DNA of 18,373 nucleotides from contig CAIVFQ010000013.1 of assembly GCA_903905285.1 (NCBI GenBank), forward strand, positions 1 to 18,373. The letters are read 5' to 3'. Made by a program: the position numbers and the translations under genes. Below, piece after piece: positions 6,594-16,478 of this stretch (position 1 is the stretch's first letter; each line of letters starts with the position of its first letter). The stretch comes from an uncultured Alphaproteobacteria bacterium. Its GTDB lineage: Bacteria > Pseudomonadota > Alphaproteobacteria > Paracaedibacterales > CAIULA01. The notes below the pieces were generated by a model, which was not told the DNA's origin, searched no databases, and saw only the letters and a program-made list of their open reading frames with translations.

Positions 6594-9500
6594 TATCTAT
6601 TTCCTTTATTTCCAGGCAGTCTGTCAGCTCCAAATCTTCCTCTTAATCTTTCAATAGTTCGAGTCTCCCAGGATCTTGCTAAATCTTTCGAATCAAAAAC
6701 CTCACGAATTTCCGTTCTAAATTGCTTTCCTGTTATGCGTTCCAATTGTCTTCTTTGGGCCTCTGCTCGTTTAGACAATCCAAGTTTATTAAGGCCCTGC
6801 ATACTTTCCCCGACCTTATAGATTTGATCTGTTGCATCATCTCTTATCACGTACACATGAGTATCACCTACATACTGTCTAGAATTTCCATGAGCCTTAG
6901 TTTTTCCTAAAGATTCGGCGGCAACTCCTTTGCCTTTCCCTGCCTTACTCATTTTCTCAGCAAAAGACTCAACGATGGGAGCGCCTTTTTTGTACGCCAT
7001 CTTTGCTCCGGCTTTGATTCCACGACACGCTAATATCCCAAGCTTTCCAGTGAAATAAGCAACTGATGCTTCAAAGGCAACTTCTCCACCTGTTTTAGTT
7101 CCATCAGCAAGGTCAGAGAGTGCATTGCCAGCATATGCCGCTGTGCCTATGCCAAATGGGATAAACTCTGCGGCTCCTCTAACTGCTCCCCAAGGATCAG
7201 CTTTTGCAGCTGCCATCTGCTCGGTTAGCGTTTCTTTTAAATAGGTGAAAGCCTGAACCGCAACACCTCCAGAGGGTTGCTGCCGCTCTAAATCAGCAAT
7301 CTTCGCCTGCAATATTTGCAGTTTTTCTGCCCTTAGGTCCCGAGCAATATCGTCATAAATTGGACTAGATAAGTTGTCATAGGGGTTGCCTAAGTCAACA
7401 GACGGTTGAGAAGACAAGCTGTGTCCTGGGGAAGACCGAGATGTTCCACCACCCTTTTCTTTTCTCAAAGCCTCTTGCCTTTGCTGAACTTTTTCAACAG
7501 CTTTAGCTTCAGCCGCAGCCAAGGCCGTCTCTGTGTCTTGGATTCCTTCGACAACCTCCTTCACCTTGCCGGCTGCTTCCAACGCTTCTTGCTCAGTAGC
7601 TCCTGCTTCTTTAGCTTGGTTATGCGCTTGGCTAACCAACTCCTGGAGCTCACTCAACTGGGCAGCTAGCGTCAGGGCCGTACCGATAGGCATGTTGATG
7701 ACGGTACCTGATTCTTCATCCCGTTCTTGCAGATGTTCCGTCTGGTAAGAAGCCGCTTCGATACGGCTAGGGTCAGTCTCTAACAAATCATAATGATCAA
7801 CCGTTCGATAAAGGTTAACCTCTGGCACCTTGTGGGAGGCTGTATCCTCAGCCCCTACTGTCAATAAATGCTCAACCTGGCCTTCTCGATTCTGGTTTTG
7901 CCAAACGTTAATTCTGATTCTTTTGGTGGCAGCAATGCCGTTTAAAAATGTTTCTAAACTAAAGGGTGAAGATTGTGATAACCAGGTTTGTGGTTTGCCT
8001 TTAATCGCTCCCGGTCCTGCTTCAGCATCCGCAAACTGAACCTGCTTCTTCTCGGCTTTCCCTTTTGGCCGAAGTCCCTGTTTGGCAATGGCTTCCAACC
8101 CCTGGCGGTACGGAGCCATCTCTTCTTCACTGAGCCCTAAAGCCAATCCCAGAGACCTTCCTATCCGCCCTGACGATCCATCACCAAACTCATCAAGCTC
8201 TTCCGGAATCGGTCTGAGGTAAAACTCCCGACCATCCACGGTCTTCACCGTTTCAACATCCGCCACGGATCCATCGGGTCTGAACCCATATTCAGCCGAT
8301 CGTGTTAAGAGGGTTTGACCGACCTGTAAGTAAAACTGCTGGGTTCCTACAAGAGAGGCTATGGCATTGATCTTGTCTTTAACCTTTTCTTGATCTTCAA
8401 TCCTAAAATCCCCAGAAGTGCTGAAGTCTAAGCTTTTATGAGTAGAACGGAAGGTATCGAGAACAGACTCAATGGTGAGACTTCCTTTTATAATCGCATC
8501 CACCAACTTGGCTCGTATCTGCGTGCCACTGAAGACAGCGTTGTTAACACGAAGAAATAACTTATCCACCGTCACCGTTGTGGGTGTATGGGTTGTCTGC
8601 TCGGTGTGACCAGAAGATTCGTGAACACTCAAGGTCGGCAAAGACGTAAACAAAGTTAAAAGATTACCGGAGACGCCACCCCCCCGTTCTTCCGCTTGGC
8701 TCTCGGCGGTACTGACCATCGGCCCTGTCGTAAGTTTGTCACAAAGAGCCACCAACGTTTTACCCTTAAGATGGCCTTCCAAATGAGAATGGGTGTTATC
8801 TAAGACCAAGACCTCAAAGTTGAGAACACCGGGCTGCGCCACACTTTGTCGCTGTGAGGATTCACTGGTGCTCATATTGAAACTCACGGTCGTCCACCGG
8901 CCCAGAAGCGTTCCCAAAGCATCTAGGGGATTGCCGGACTTCAAAGCCTGCAATATCTTAAATCCGTCGGTTCCAGCCTTAATGCCATCAGACGCTGTCT
9001 TCAGTGTGGCAGCTGCTTGATCAGCCCCATGTTCAGCTTTTTCTAGACCATGGATGCTGGAACTCAAAGGGTCTTGGATCTTCTTGTCTAAAATGGGTGC
9101 AGAGAATCCTGCACTTTCCCTCGTGACCTGTTCCCAAGCCTTCAAGGCCTCTGTTTCTTCAATAAAGTTCTTTTTGACAACCATCTTGCCCACATGTTCA
9201 GCAATGACGCTGGACCAGACGAGGGTATCGCCTGTATCGCTAAACCAATCGACCTTTCCGCCGTCAATGCCCATTAATACGGAGGGAAGGCCCGTTTCCT
9301 GACCCCCTTGGACATCCACGGAGGCGGCCCCAAATATGTTGCCTCGGCTTGAGCTTGACCGATGGGCCAGTTCCCGCTTTGCCATCCCAACTCTTAATGT
9401 TTTTTTAAGCTTGTCCGTGACTTTCGGCGTTTGAAAAACTTCCCCTCTCAAATCGCCCGTTTGGCCTTCGAATCTGACACCAACCGTTGACCGGGATATG

Positions 9501-12500
9501 TTGGGGGCAAAGGAAGCTGCTTCTTGATAGTGGCTGTGAGAGCTTCCTCCAAATACCGTTGTTTTCTCAGTAGCGACAGACTGCGTGTGGACTGCTGCAG
9601 CTGCATCGCCGATATGACGCAGAGCGTCATAAACCAATTCCCCGCCTTGTGCATCATTAACCACGCCTATGCGCGTGTGCGTGCCTGCTGGAACATGATG
9701 TTCAATGCCGCCTAACGAGCGATACCGGGTCTGAAGCAGTTGTTGAGAGGTTGAGGTGTGGACAGTGGTACGATCCCCACTAACAGAAATACCACAAACT
9801 TTTCTGCCTCTTTTGGTTTCATGCCTTTCCACTGTCGTCGTTGCCACAGCGGCAACGTCTTCTTTATCACCGCGCAGGCATTCATACCGCCCACCTCCTT
9901 CTCCAGTGACAAAGTCAACCCCAACCGCCCGGTAATGATCTCCTCCTACCGCACTGCCTCTCAATCGACCCATGAAGATCGCTTGGGGTTTAAAGATTTC
10001 TCGCGTTGTCACTGTATCGCCAGACCGTTCAATCACAACATACTTTGTGGTCTCAGCCTCAAACATCTTGCGCCCATTGATCTCAAACTCTTCGCCCTCA
10101 ACATAAGAGCTCCTAAACTGCGCATTCTCGGCATCGACTTTAACGCCTTCTCCCCCCTGTCTATCATCCACCAAGGCTCCGCCACCCTCGGCCCGATAAT
10201 CTTGAACAGAAGCCGGAACCATTAAATGAGGATGGAGTTCTGCTTCAACCTCGTCTTGAAGGGCGATCACGTCTCCTCGGCGACGGGCAATTTCATAAAG
10301 GTCGTGATAGACCCGTTGAGACTTCCACACAATGAAAGCTTCCAGTTTCTTCTTTAAGAGTTCTCTAATCTGTTCTTCAGAAATAACTTCCTGCCCGGTT
10401 GTACGGGCACTGAGGTGAAGGCGTTGGATAATGTCATCCCTTAATCCTTCCAGACCCATTGCATGACTCAACAGGGTCCGCACAAGTGTCTTCATGATGC
10501 CACTTTCCATGGCATATTCGGTTCTCGCACCATCCTGGGGTCGTTCACCCGCAAACACCAAAGAAGCTTTGTCGACCGGGGCTTCTTGGTCCAGAGGAAC
10601 ACCATATCCAAAGCGAGGTTTGCCTTTCAGCGTATAACCCCGATCTTGGATAAACCCTTGGGATGTGGACTGAGGTGCAATCAATTTGACCAAATCGACG
10701 ATTAAATCCACTTTTGGCAAATCGTCGCGCCGTTTTATATTTAAGCACTCCAATAAAAAGTCAGTCGCACTCATATGCACAAACTTACCTGATCCACTAC
10801 CGGTAATGGTCATCGACCCGGCTTTGGCATGGATGCCATCACGGGCTTTCAATGTACCTGCATGACCATTGCGATCGTGCACATGGAATCCTGTCGGGAG
10901 TGTTTTTCCATCAAAAACATGGGCCTGATGAACTTCGCTCCAGATCAGGCCACTGGCGAGTAAAGAGGAAGCGGTGACAAACACCTCTGGACAATCCAAG
11001 TCTAGTTTTCCACTCGCTCCCGGTGTTTCCTTGGTAATATCAACAATACCTTCGTTTGATTGTTCCCAATATCGTGTGGCGTAATTTGGTTCTTGCCATT
11101 CTGATCGACTGCTAAAAGGGCCCCAGCCGCTTTTGCGAACATGGGTTGTATAACTCGCCACATAGTTGGCTGCCCCCTGATCTTCCCTGGTTACCTCTAG
11201 GCGTCGGGCTTTGATTTTCCCCGATGTGCCGCTGCGGATATGTCCTGCCTTATTCAGTAAAACTCCCTCCACCTGAATATCAAAGGGCTGCACACTATAG
11301 ACTTCACCGTAAATGTTTTTGAAATTACCCCTTCTCACCTCAATATCAATACGACCATTACTCGCAATAGCCGATCCATTCGAGCCATAGATAATTCCAG
11401 ATCCCGTTGGGTCAGGAATCTGTCTTGCGGCACCGTTCTCCAAATCCCCATCTTCGACAATCAGCTTAACGCCTGTCTTTCCCCATAACTTGCCATGGGT
11501 ATTCTTGAGTTTGCGAACCCAGATATCCAAGATCCCATCCGCAGATTCAATATACCCAAACCGCTGGTCATTGCCTGTTTCAAGGTACGCCGCCAAAATC
11601 TTCAGATGAGGTGCTTTAACGTGGTAAGGACACACAAAATTGGTAACATCAAATTCCCAACGACCCGGTAGGTTTAGGTTACCAGGCGCCGTAAAAGTCT
11701 TGGCTTCAACTCGCACTTTATGGACAGGGTTGTCTCCGGTGGCGGCAATATCGTTGTTGGCGATAACACTGCCCGCATCCTCTTTGTCCCCCAGTTGCAA
11801 GAGGAGTTCGCCATTGACCCGGACTTTTCCAAGCTTGGTCACTTTGCCGCGGGTATGATCGATGCGGTAATTCCCTTGAGGGGAGTTGATCTCACCATGA
11901 TTGATCAAATCCTTGTACCATAGGTCTTGACCCGGCAATACTTGATGGGTGCCGTTGTTCTCAAAATCGTCCCGAATATGATACGTTCCCATCCCAAAGC
12001 CAATGGTCCCGTCATTGGTGACCTTTCCAAACGCAAAACCACGGCGTTTCAGCTCTAATCCTTTTTTGTCTTCCGAAACACCAAAATCAAGGCCACAGTC
12101 TTCAAAAATGAGTTTGGCCCCTCGACGATTGATAATATCAACTAAACCCGTTTCATTCTCCTTCGCTACCCGTCCGTTTGTGCCTTCCCCCAAAGACTGA
12201 AGCTTGGCTAATCGAAGTGTTCCTTCATTAATGAATGTTTTTTCCTGCCATGCGCCCATATAGAACGTCACACCGGTCAAATCAGCTGCCCCAGAGGCTT
12301 TGTTTTGAAAGTGCGCTCGAATAGATGTTTGAGAGGAGCTCAGGACCCGGCCATAATTGTTGAAATCAGAAAAAGCATATCTCCCCTGATAGTCAAACTC
12401 CCGAGCTTGAAACAAACCATAATGGTTGTAATCTCCATCCACCTTAAAACCGAGTCTGTTGCCGGCAATAAGCTTCCCCTCACTTGTTGAGGTTGCTCGT

Positions 12501-15500
12501 CCTGCCCGCACATCCATATCATAAAAAGCCACGACCCCTTGCAACTGCAGGTCATCCGTAACCAGAGTGAGAAGGGTATAGATGTTGTCAACAGCGGCCA
12601 CAACCCCTTTGTGTTTAAATATTCCCGGTTTTAAAGAAGACGCCGCACTGAGACTTAAGGTGCCACTATGATCCCACTCTCTGGTTGTTAAATCGAGACC
12701 ATGCAACTGACAATCCGCATCTTTGGTGGTTGTCAGTTTATCCGTGACAATGAGGGTGCTCTGTTGATTTTTGATGTGGCCGATCATTTTCCCGTGTCGA
12801 TGATCAAACGTTTTAACGTGCCAATCAAATCCCCCATCAGCTTGGAGGAGGCCGGTGTTCTGGACTGCCCCACTTAACCGAAGTCTCATTCTTTCGGGCG
12901 TTAAAATCTTCCCGTGGTTATGAAGGGTTGAGCCTGTGTAGTGAACGCCTAAATGGGCATGTAGTTCACCCCTATTAGTCACCCTTGTCCCTGTCACATC
13001 AAAGAGACCGACTAAAACCTGGAGAATGGCGTCATTATCCAAAACGCCTATGCGTCCACTGAGATTACCTGCACTGACCTGAAAGGTGCCACTGTTTACC
13101 AAGTGATCCACATCAAAGACCAAACTTGATAAGGCAACGGAACCTGTATTGATGAGTTTGGCCGCTATGACACGTTGTGCCTGTCCGAGCCACTGGCCTC
13201 GATTTTCAAAAGTTCCTGATCGAAAGGTCGTTGTTTGATCGGTTGGCAAAGAGGCTTGCGCTAAGACTTTATAGGGAGCGTTGGGTGTTGTCGTTTTTTC
13301 AAAAGTGTTGAGGTTTAAGATATGACGCCCTGTCGTATCCAAATCCCCCTGAGACCATCGCCATAAACCTTTATTAACCAGTTGACGGGTGAAACCTAAG
13401 GTTGTTGAGCGCGTCACCAGAACACCGCTGTTGTTGATATCAGCACCGGCCCAGCCTAAGTCTTGGGGCGCTAACAGTAACCCATCGTTTGTCAAGGAGG
13501 TGCCAGTGAGCGTGTTGAGTGCTTTAAATTCCAGACGATCTCTTGCATCTTCTGTCTTGGCAGCGTCGAAAGACTCGACGGCTGTTTTGTTATGGATGCG
13601 GGTGATGGAGCCAGAAACCGCTTGATGGAAAACGGCCTGACCTTCATTGAGGAAGTCTTGAAGAGCAACCGTTGATCGGCCTAAAACGGTTAAGGTTGCG
13701 GTTTGTTTATTGGTAAGGGAAGCGGCTTTGGCGATGAGACGGGTTGTTGTGAGAGATCCTTCATTCTCCAGCGATCGCTCTAGACTCAACTGCTTGGCTT
13801 TTAAGACCCCTTGATTGAGGGTTTGTGCTGATAAAGTATTGGCAGTTGCAAAGATGACAGTATCAACGTCAATAACGCCTTGTTCACCATTCAGCCAGGT
13901 TTGAACACCCGCTGTAAACGTCACCGCTTCTCCAGGATCAAAAGTCTTGTGGTTTTCAAAAGTGGCAACAGCAATCGGCATGGGTTGTGCTTTGGTTCCT
14001 TGCCCTTTTAATAGGTTGTTGTTGATAAAAGTCCCAGCCCCATCTACAGACTGCACCGCCATTGACCCAGAAGCTTCATTGACCAATGAACGTTGAACTG
14101 TCACCTGCAACCCAACGCCGTCAATGCTGCCAAAATTGCGCCCTTCACCAACCGTTACATGTCCCTGTCCTTGCCATACGCCCCGATTCACCAGACGGGC
14201 AATCGTTAAGGCATACCCAGCACCCGCTTGGATCAATCCCTCATTGATCAGCGTTGCCATTACCCCCTTGATTTGATGCTCAGCTGTGAGACGTCCTCCC
14301 TTGTTTTTGAAGACACCTCGATAGTCTGTAAACTCAATGTCCTTTCCCCCAAAACCCGGTGCATCATCACTGCCAGCTTCATTGGTGATATCTCCTGCAC
14401 CGGAGACTGTCATGCCGCTCGCAGACACAACGGTTCCTGTTAAATGATTATGAAACCGCCGTGTCGGCTTTAGATGGACAGCCCCTTTTTCAACCATCAA
14501 TCCATGATTGTCTGTTTCCGCGTGGCCAATCGTTGTCTTCTGATCCCCTTGAAACGTGCCATGGTTTTCTAAAGACCCCTCACCAGTGGTTTCCAAAATG
14601 GTTTTTGAGGTCACGATCTTTTTATTAACCATTTTACCTTGTAGAATCAAATCCAGCTGTTGTTGTGATGTTATTTTGCCATCATTTTCAAATGATGCAC
14701 CTGCCAAAACAGACATACCTAGGCGTCCCCGACTGGCAATATCGCCAGTGTTCTTGCCACTTTGAACGCTTAGGGAAAGGCTTGTCTCTGCGCCCAAGAT
14801 TCCTTCATTGATCAGATGCCCAAACGTGAGTCCTGAAACACCTCCCTCAATTAAGCCTGTGTTATAGGTAACCCCTTTCACCGTTACTGTCTGATTTAAA
14901 GCTGTGATGCGGCCGCCATTAATCAGATCACGCAGCACCAACACTGTTTGTTGACCTTGACTGTGCATGACAGCTCCAGCGCTGTTGCGCCAGTCTCCAA
15001 GACACGTGAGGTGCGTGTTCCCAGAGGTGACAATCTGGCCATGGTTCTCTCCCCCCTTAATTACAACACCCTTAAGCTGTGCTGGCTTCATCTGATGGTT
15101 GTTACGCAAAAAACTCGCTTTCAGGTGGAGCGTATCCGTTCCCTGTCCAAGGGTTCCGTTGTTCACCACCAAGCCGACATCGTCTAAGTGCCAGTTACCG
15201 GTTCCAGCCATAGACCCCGTATTTAATACTGACAAAGCTTGTGTTAGTTTGGCCCCTTCTTCAAACTGCCAGGGGCCAATGTTTTCTACAGGAACTCCTC
15301 CTGCATCAAACACGCCGCCACCAGACAAACAGAATTGGCCTTGGTTTTGCCATTGCATCCCTCCCAGAACAGCGTGTTTAACCGTCAGGGATGCTCCCAA
15401 AGCATTTTGAAATAAAGGGGGCTGTGCTGCTCCTTCCTCATCTCCTCCTGCAGACACCCACATGGCTATGGCTTCTAAAAGGCCAATACGGTTATCCTTC

Positions 15501-16126
15501 CCTAAATTAACGATCAAAGGGCTGGTGACTTTTAGATGATTGATAGAGAGCCCTTCCCCCAAGAAAACCTTATGAGCGTTTTGTAAAATGACAGGTTGAG
15601 GAGCCGTTGTTGCTCGCTCATCCCCCCTCACCAACAACTCTCCCTGCCAGTTGATGGTCATCCATAACCCTTGGGCAAACCACTCAATCCCCTCGGTCTT
15701 GACTTGCAATTGACCATAGAGAGCCCTCGTTGCCAGTAAAGGTGCAACCGTCGCTGTTATATCACTGGGATGAAAAGTTTTTTGAAACAAGGCTTTTTGA
15801 GGAGGCAATCGGGGAGGAGAAGAACGACCTCCCTCGTCGTCGCTCTCCTCTTCGGTGTCACTAAAAACCTCTAAACTCAACTGCGGCGAATCGGGACGTC
15901 CGATCGATCCAATCCGAAACCCTAACGGAGACGGAGGTCTTAAAACCTCAACACCGCCCCCATCCATGGCAAACGCCACACTGGGCCATAAGGTTTGAAA
16001 GAAAAAGCTATAAAGAACGAAATATGTGCACCATCGATAACCAGGGAGTTTTGAAGGTGCAACGAGGCCTTCGTTAGAAATAGGAGGTTGTTGAAGGCCA
16101 GAATGCGTAGAAAAGAGTGACGGCAT
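6593..16126 (-). CDS. Giant filamentous-haemagglutinin-like polymorphic toxin (CdiA-like) with GIY-YIG nuclease tip
   Basis: The product has 3177 residues. The ATG at 16126 has AAGGA about nine bases upstream. The signal peptide is long: a 29-residue polar leader, a hydrophobic core at about 30-50 (YFVLYSFFF) and an AFA cleavage site near 53. A Pro-rich and acidic linker (SDTEEESDDEGG at 89-100) follows. Residues from about 240 to 1660 are beta-helix repeats full of N-x-G-x-I/L turns, such as LINEGILGAE and FENDGKITSQ, as in FhaB/CdiA shafts. A helical segment near 1933 (FIVW) recalls the IVW motif that follows such shafts. An Ala/Glu-rich coiled coil lies at about 2819-2897, a hydrophobic pre-toxin segment (GIGTAAYAG) near 2993, and the nuclease-like tip at about 3086-3177. 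I see no VENN motif and no clear NPNGI-type secretion domain. By family, the protein would be exported and deliver its tip into neighbouring or host cells. No secretion partner gene lies in the window. Confidence 0.85.
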   Translation of the reverse strand: MPSLFSTHSGLQQPPISNEGLVAPSKLPGYRWCTYFVLYSFFFQTLWPSVAFAMDGGGVEVLRPPSPLGFRIGSIGRPDSPQLSLEVFSDTEEESDDEGGRSSPPRLPPQKALFQKTFHPSDITATVAPLLATRALYGQLQVKTEGIEWFAQGLWMTINWQGELLVRGDERATTAPQPVILQNAHKVFLGEGLSINHLKVTSPLIVNLGKDNRIGLLEAIAMWVSAGGDEEGAAQPPLFQNALGASLTVKHAVLGGMQWQNQGQFCLSGGGVFDAGGVPVENIGPWQFEEGAKLTQALSVLNTGSMAGTGNWHLDDVGLVVNNGTLGQGTDTLHLKASFLRNNHQMKPAQLKGVVIKGGENHGQIVTSGNTHLTCLGDWRNSAGAVMHSQGQQTVLVLRDLINGGRITALNQTVTVKGVTYNTGLIEGGVSGLTFGHLINEGILGAETSLSLSVQSGKNTGDIASRGRLGMSVLAGASFENDGKITSQQQLDLILQGKMVNKKIVTSKTILETTGEGSLENHGTFQGDQKTTIGHAETDNHGLMVEKGAVHLKPTRRFHNHLTGTVVSASGMTVSGAGDITNEAGSDDAPGFGGKDIEFTDYRGVFKNKGGRLTAEHQIKGVMATLINEGLIQAGAGYALTIARLVNRGVWQGQGHVTVGEGRNFGSIDGVGLQVTVQRSLVNEASGSMAVQSVDGAGTFINNNLLKGQGTKAQPMPIAVATFENHKTFDPGEAVTFTAGVQTWLNGEQGVIDVDTVIFATANTLSAQTLNQGVLKAKQLSLERSLENEGSLTTTRLIAKAASLTNKQTATLTVLGRSTVALQDFLNEGQAVFHQAVSGSITRIHNKTAVESFDAAKTEDARDRLEFKALNTLTGTSLTNDGLLLAPQDLGWAGADINNSGVLVTRSTTLGFTRQLVNKGLWRWSQGDLDTTGRHILNLNTFEKTTTPNAPYKVLAQASLPTDQTTTFRSGTFENRGQWLGQAQRVIAAKLINTGSVALSSLVFDVDHLVNSGTFQVSAGNLSGRIGVLDNDAILQVLVGLFDVTGTRVTNRGELHAHLGVHYTGSTLHNHGKILTPERMRLRLSGAVQNTGLLQADGGFDWHVKTFDHRHGKMIGHIKNQQSTLIVTDKLTTTKDADCQLHGLDLTTREWDHSGTLSLSAASSLKPGIFKHKGVVAAVDNIYTLLTLVTDDLQLQGVVAFYDMDVRAGRATSTSEGKLIAGNRLGFKVDGDYNHYGLFQAREFDYQGRYAFSDFNNYGRVLSSSQTSIRAHFQNKASGAADLTGVTFYMGAWQEKTFINEGTLRLAKLQSLGEGTNGRVAKENETGLVDIINRRGAKLIFEDCGLDFGVSEDKKGLELKRRGFAFGKVTNDGTIGFGMGTYHIRDDFENNGTHQVLPGQDLWYKDLINHGEINSPQGNYRIDHTRGKVTKLGKVRVNGELLLQLGDKEDAGSVIANNDIAATGDNPVHKVRVEAKTFTAPGNLNLPGRWEFDVTNFVCPYHVKAPHLKILAAYLETGNDQRFGYIESADGILDIWVRKLKNTHGKLWGKTGVKLIVEDGDLENGAARQIPDPTGSGIIYGSNGSAIASNGRIDIEVRRGNFKNIYGEVYSVQPFDIQVEGVLLNKAGHIRSGTSGKIKARRLEVTREDQGAANYVASYTTHVRKSGWGPFSSRSEWQEPNYATRYWEQSNEGIVDITKETPGASGKLDLDCPEVFVTASSLLASGLIWSEVHQAHVFDGKTLPTGFHVHDRNGHAGTLKARDGIHAKAGSMTITGSGSGKFVHMSATDFLLECLNIKRRDDLPKVDLIVDLVKLIAPQSTSQGFIQDRGYTLKGKPRFGYGVPLDQEAPVDKASLVFAGERPQDGARTEYAMESGIMKTLVRTLLSHAMGLEGLRDDIIQRLHLSARTTGQEVISEEQIRELLKKKLEAFIVWKSQRVYHDLYEIARRRGDVIALQDEVEAELHPHLMVPASVQDYRAEGGGALVDDRQGGEGVKVDAENAQFRSSYVEGEEFEINGRKMFEAETTKYVVIERSGDTVTTREIFKPQAIFMGRLRGSAVGGDHYRAVGVDFVTGEGGGRYECLRGDKEDVAAVATTTVERHETKRGRKVCGISVSGDRTTVHTSTSQQLLQTRYRSLGGIEHHVPAGTHTRIGVVNDAQGGELVYDALRHIGDAAAAVHTQSVATEKTTVFGGSSHSHYQEAASFAPNISRSTVGVRFEGQTGDLRGEVFQTPKVTDKLKKTLRVGMAKRELAHRSSSSRGNIFGAASVDVQGGQETGLPSVLMGIDGGKVDWFSDTGDTLVWSSVIAEHVGKMVVKKNFIEETEALKAWEQVTRESAGFSAPILDKKIQDPLSSSIHGLEKAEHGADQAAATLKTASDGIKAGTDGFKILQALKSGNPLDALGTLLGRWTTVSFNMSTSESSQRQSVAQPGVLNFEVLVLDNTHSHLEGHLKGKTLVALCDKLTTGPMVSTAESQAEERGGGVSGNLLTLFTSLPTLSVHESSGHTEQTTHTPTTVTVDKLFLRVNNAVFSGTQIRAKLVDAIIKGSLTIESVLDTFRSTHKSLDFSTSGDFRIEDQEKVKDKINAIASLVGTQQFYLQVGQTLLTRSAEYGFRPDGSVADVETVKTVDGREFYLRPIPEELDEFGDGSSGRIGRSLGLALGLSEEEMAPYRQGLEAIAKQGLRPKGKAEKKQVQFADAEAGPGAIKGKPQTWLSQSSPFSLETFLNGIAATKRIRINVWQNQNREGQVEHLLTVGAEDTASHKVPEVNLYRTVDHYDLLETDPSRIEAASYQTEHLQERDEESGTVINMPIGTALTLAAQLSELQELVSQAHNQAKEAGATEQEALEAAGKVKEVVEGIQDTETALAAAEAKAVEKVQQRQEALRKEKGGGTSRSSPGHSLSSQPSVDLGNPYDNLSSPIYDDIARDLRAEKLQILQAKIADLERQQPSGGVAVQAFTYLKETLTEQMAAAKADPWGAVRGAAEFIPFGIGTAAYAGNALSDLADGTKTGGEVAFEASVAYFTGKLGILACRGIKAGAKMAYKKGAPIVESFAEKMSKAGKGKGVAAESLGKTKAHGNSRQYVGDTHVYVIRDDATDQIYKVGESMQGLNKLGLSKRAEAQRRQLERITGKQFRTEIREVFDSKDLARSWETRTIERLRGRFGADRLPGNKGNR
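6596..6871 (-). other. C-terminal GIY-YIG (URI-type) nuclease toxin domain
   Basis: The last ~92 residues contain VYVI (Tyr 3092), then IYKVGES with Tyr 3103 and Gly 3106, then SKRAEAQRR with Arg 3120, then SWETRTIERL with Glu 3154, and finish LPGNKGNR with Asn 3173. The order Y, Y-x-x-G, R, E, N and the spacing of about 11 residues between the first two motifs match the GIY-YIG fold, in which Tyr, Arg and a metal-binding Glu cut nucleic acid. Tox-URI domains of polymorphic toxins are of this kind. The assignment is by motif reading only. A 60-base sample at 6601-6660 has 23 G+C against 30 at 12001-12060, in line with a module exchanged separately from the shaft. Confidence 0.6.
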
Positions 16127-16179
16127 GGGACGATGTCCTTTTAAAATATAGTTTGCCGGCAGAAGACCCCATCAACAAC

Positions 16180-16203
16180 GTAACGCAAGAAGTCATTCGT
16201 TAC
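16180..16203. promoter_or_regulatory. Dyad GTAACG-N12-CGTTAC upstream of the toxin gene
   Basis: Perfect six-base arms GTAACG (16180-16185) and CGTTAC (16198-16203) flank a 12-base spacer. Their outer ends lie about 54 and 77 bases upstream of the toxin ATG. The spacing fits a dimeric repressor or activator site. It could equally be a small hairpin in the leader. I could not fix a convincing promoter: TATATT near 16150-16145 on the minus strand has no well-spaced -35 box. Confidence 0.35.
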
Positions 16204-16281
16204 AAAATCTTTTAGCATACTTTGTTTGAGTCAGATACTTTTTTTCAAAAACAGGCAATACGCTAACATTGCTCCCATCGA

Positions 16282-16473
16282 TCAAATTATGCATTGGTCA
16301 AAGATTTTCTTGTATTTTTCATTCAATAACTGTCTGAGCTCATGGGATGCTTTAAAGATGGGGATGTTTCGAGAAGGTAATTGCATGGGATGGCAAAAAA
16401 CGTTCTTGAACTTTGTTGGGGGAATAATTGTTAAAGGCCTAACAAATACAAGCGGCTCAAAATGTGCGTTAGT
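16282..16473 (-). pseudogene. Decayed minus-strand coding fragment, family unknown
   Basis: The minus strand is open for 63 codons between a TAG at 16476-16474 and a TGA at 16284-16282. It reads FEPLVFVRPLTIIPPTKFKN, then HPMQLPSRNIPIFKASHELR, then QLLNEKYKKIFDQCII. Its amphipathic, codon-rich C-terminal helix looks like protein rather than noise. The only internal ATG is at 16386, giving a 34-residue tail. The same frame continues upstream of the TAG as SKLATSNAHPCVLG, so a nonsense mutation in an older gene is likely. I do not recognise it. The opposite strand is also open here but looks like its shadow. Confidence 0.35.
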
Positions 16474-16478
16474 CTAAC

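Noticed and set aside
7100..7160. VENN pre-toxin motif of classical CdiA proteins
   Set aside because: No VENN tetrapeptide occurs before the toxin tip. Only a hydrophobic Gly/Ala-rich pre-toxin segment is visible.
7406..15410. Many open frames of 60-155 codons on the plus strand inside the toxin gene
   Set aside because: They lie antisense to a continuous 3177-codon frame, lack ribosome-binding sites and show no domain-like sequence. They are shadows of the higher-GC toxin gene.
16226..16477. Plus-strand gene of 83 codons upstream of the toxin
   Set aside because: No ribosome-binding site, and the opposite strand over the same interval has a more protein-like reading.
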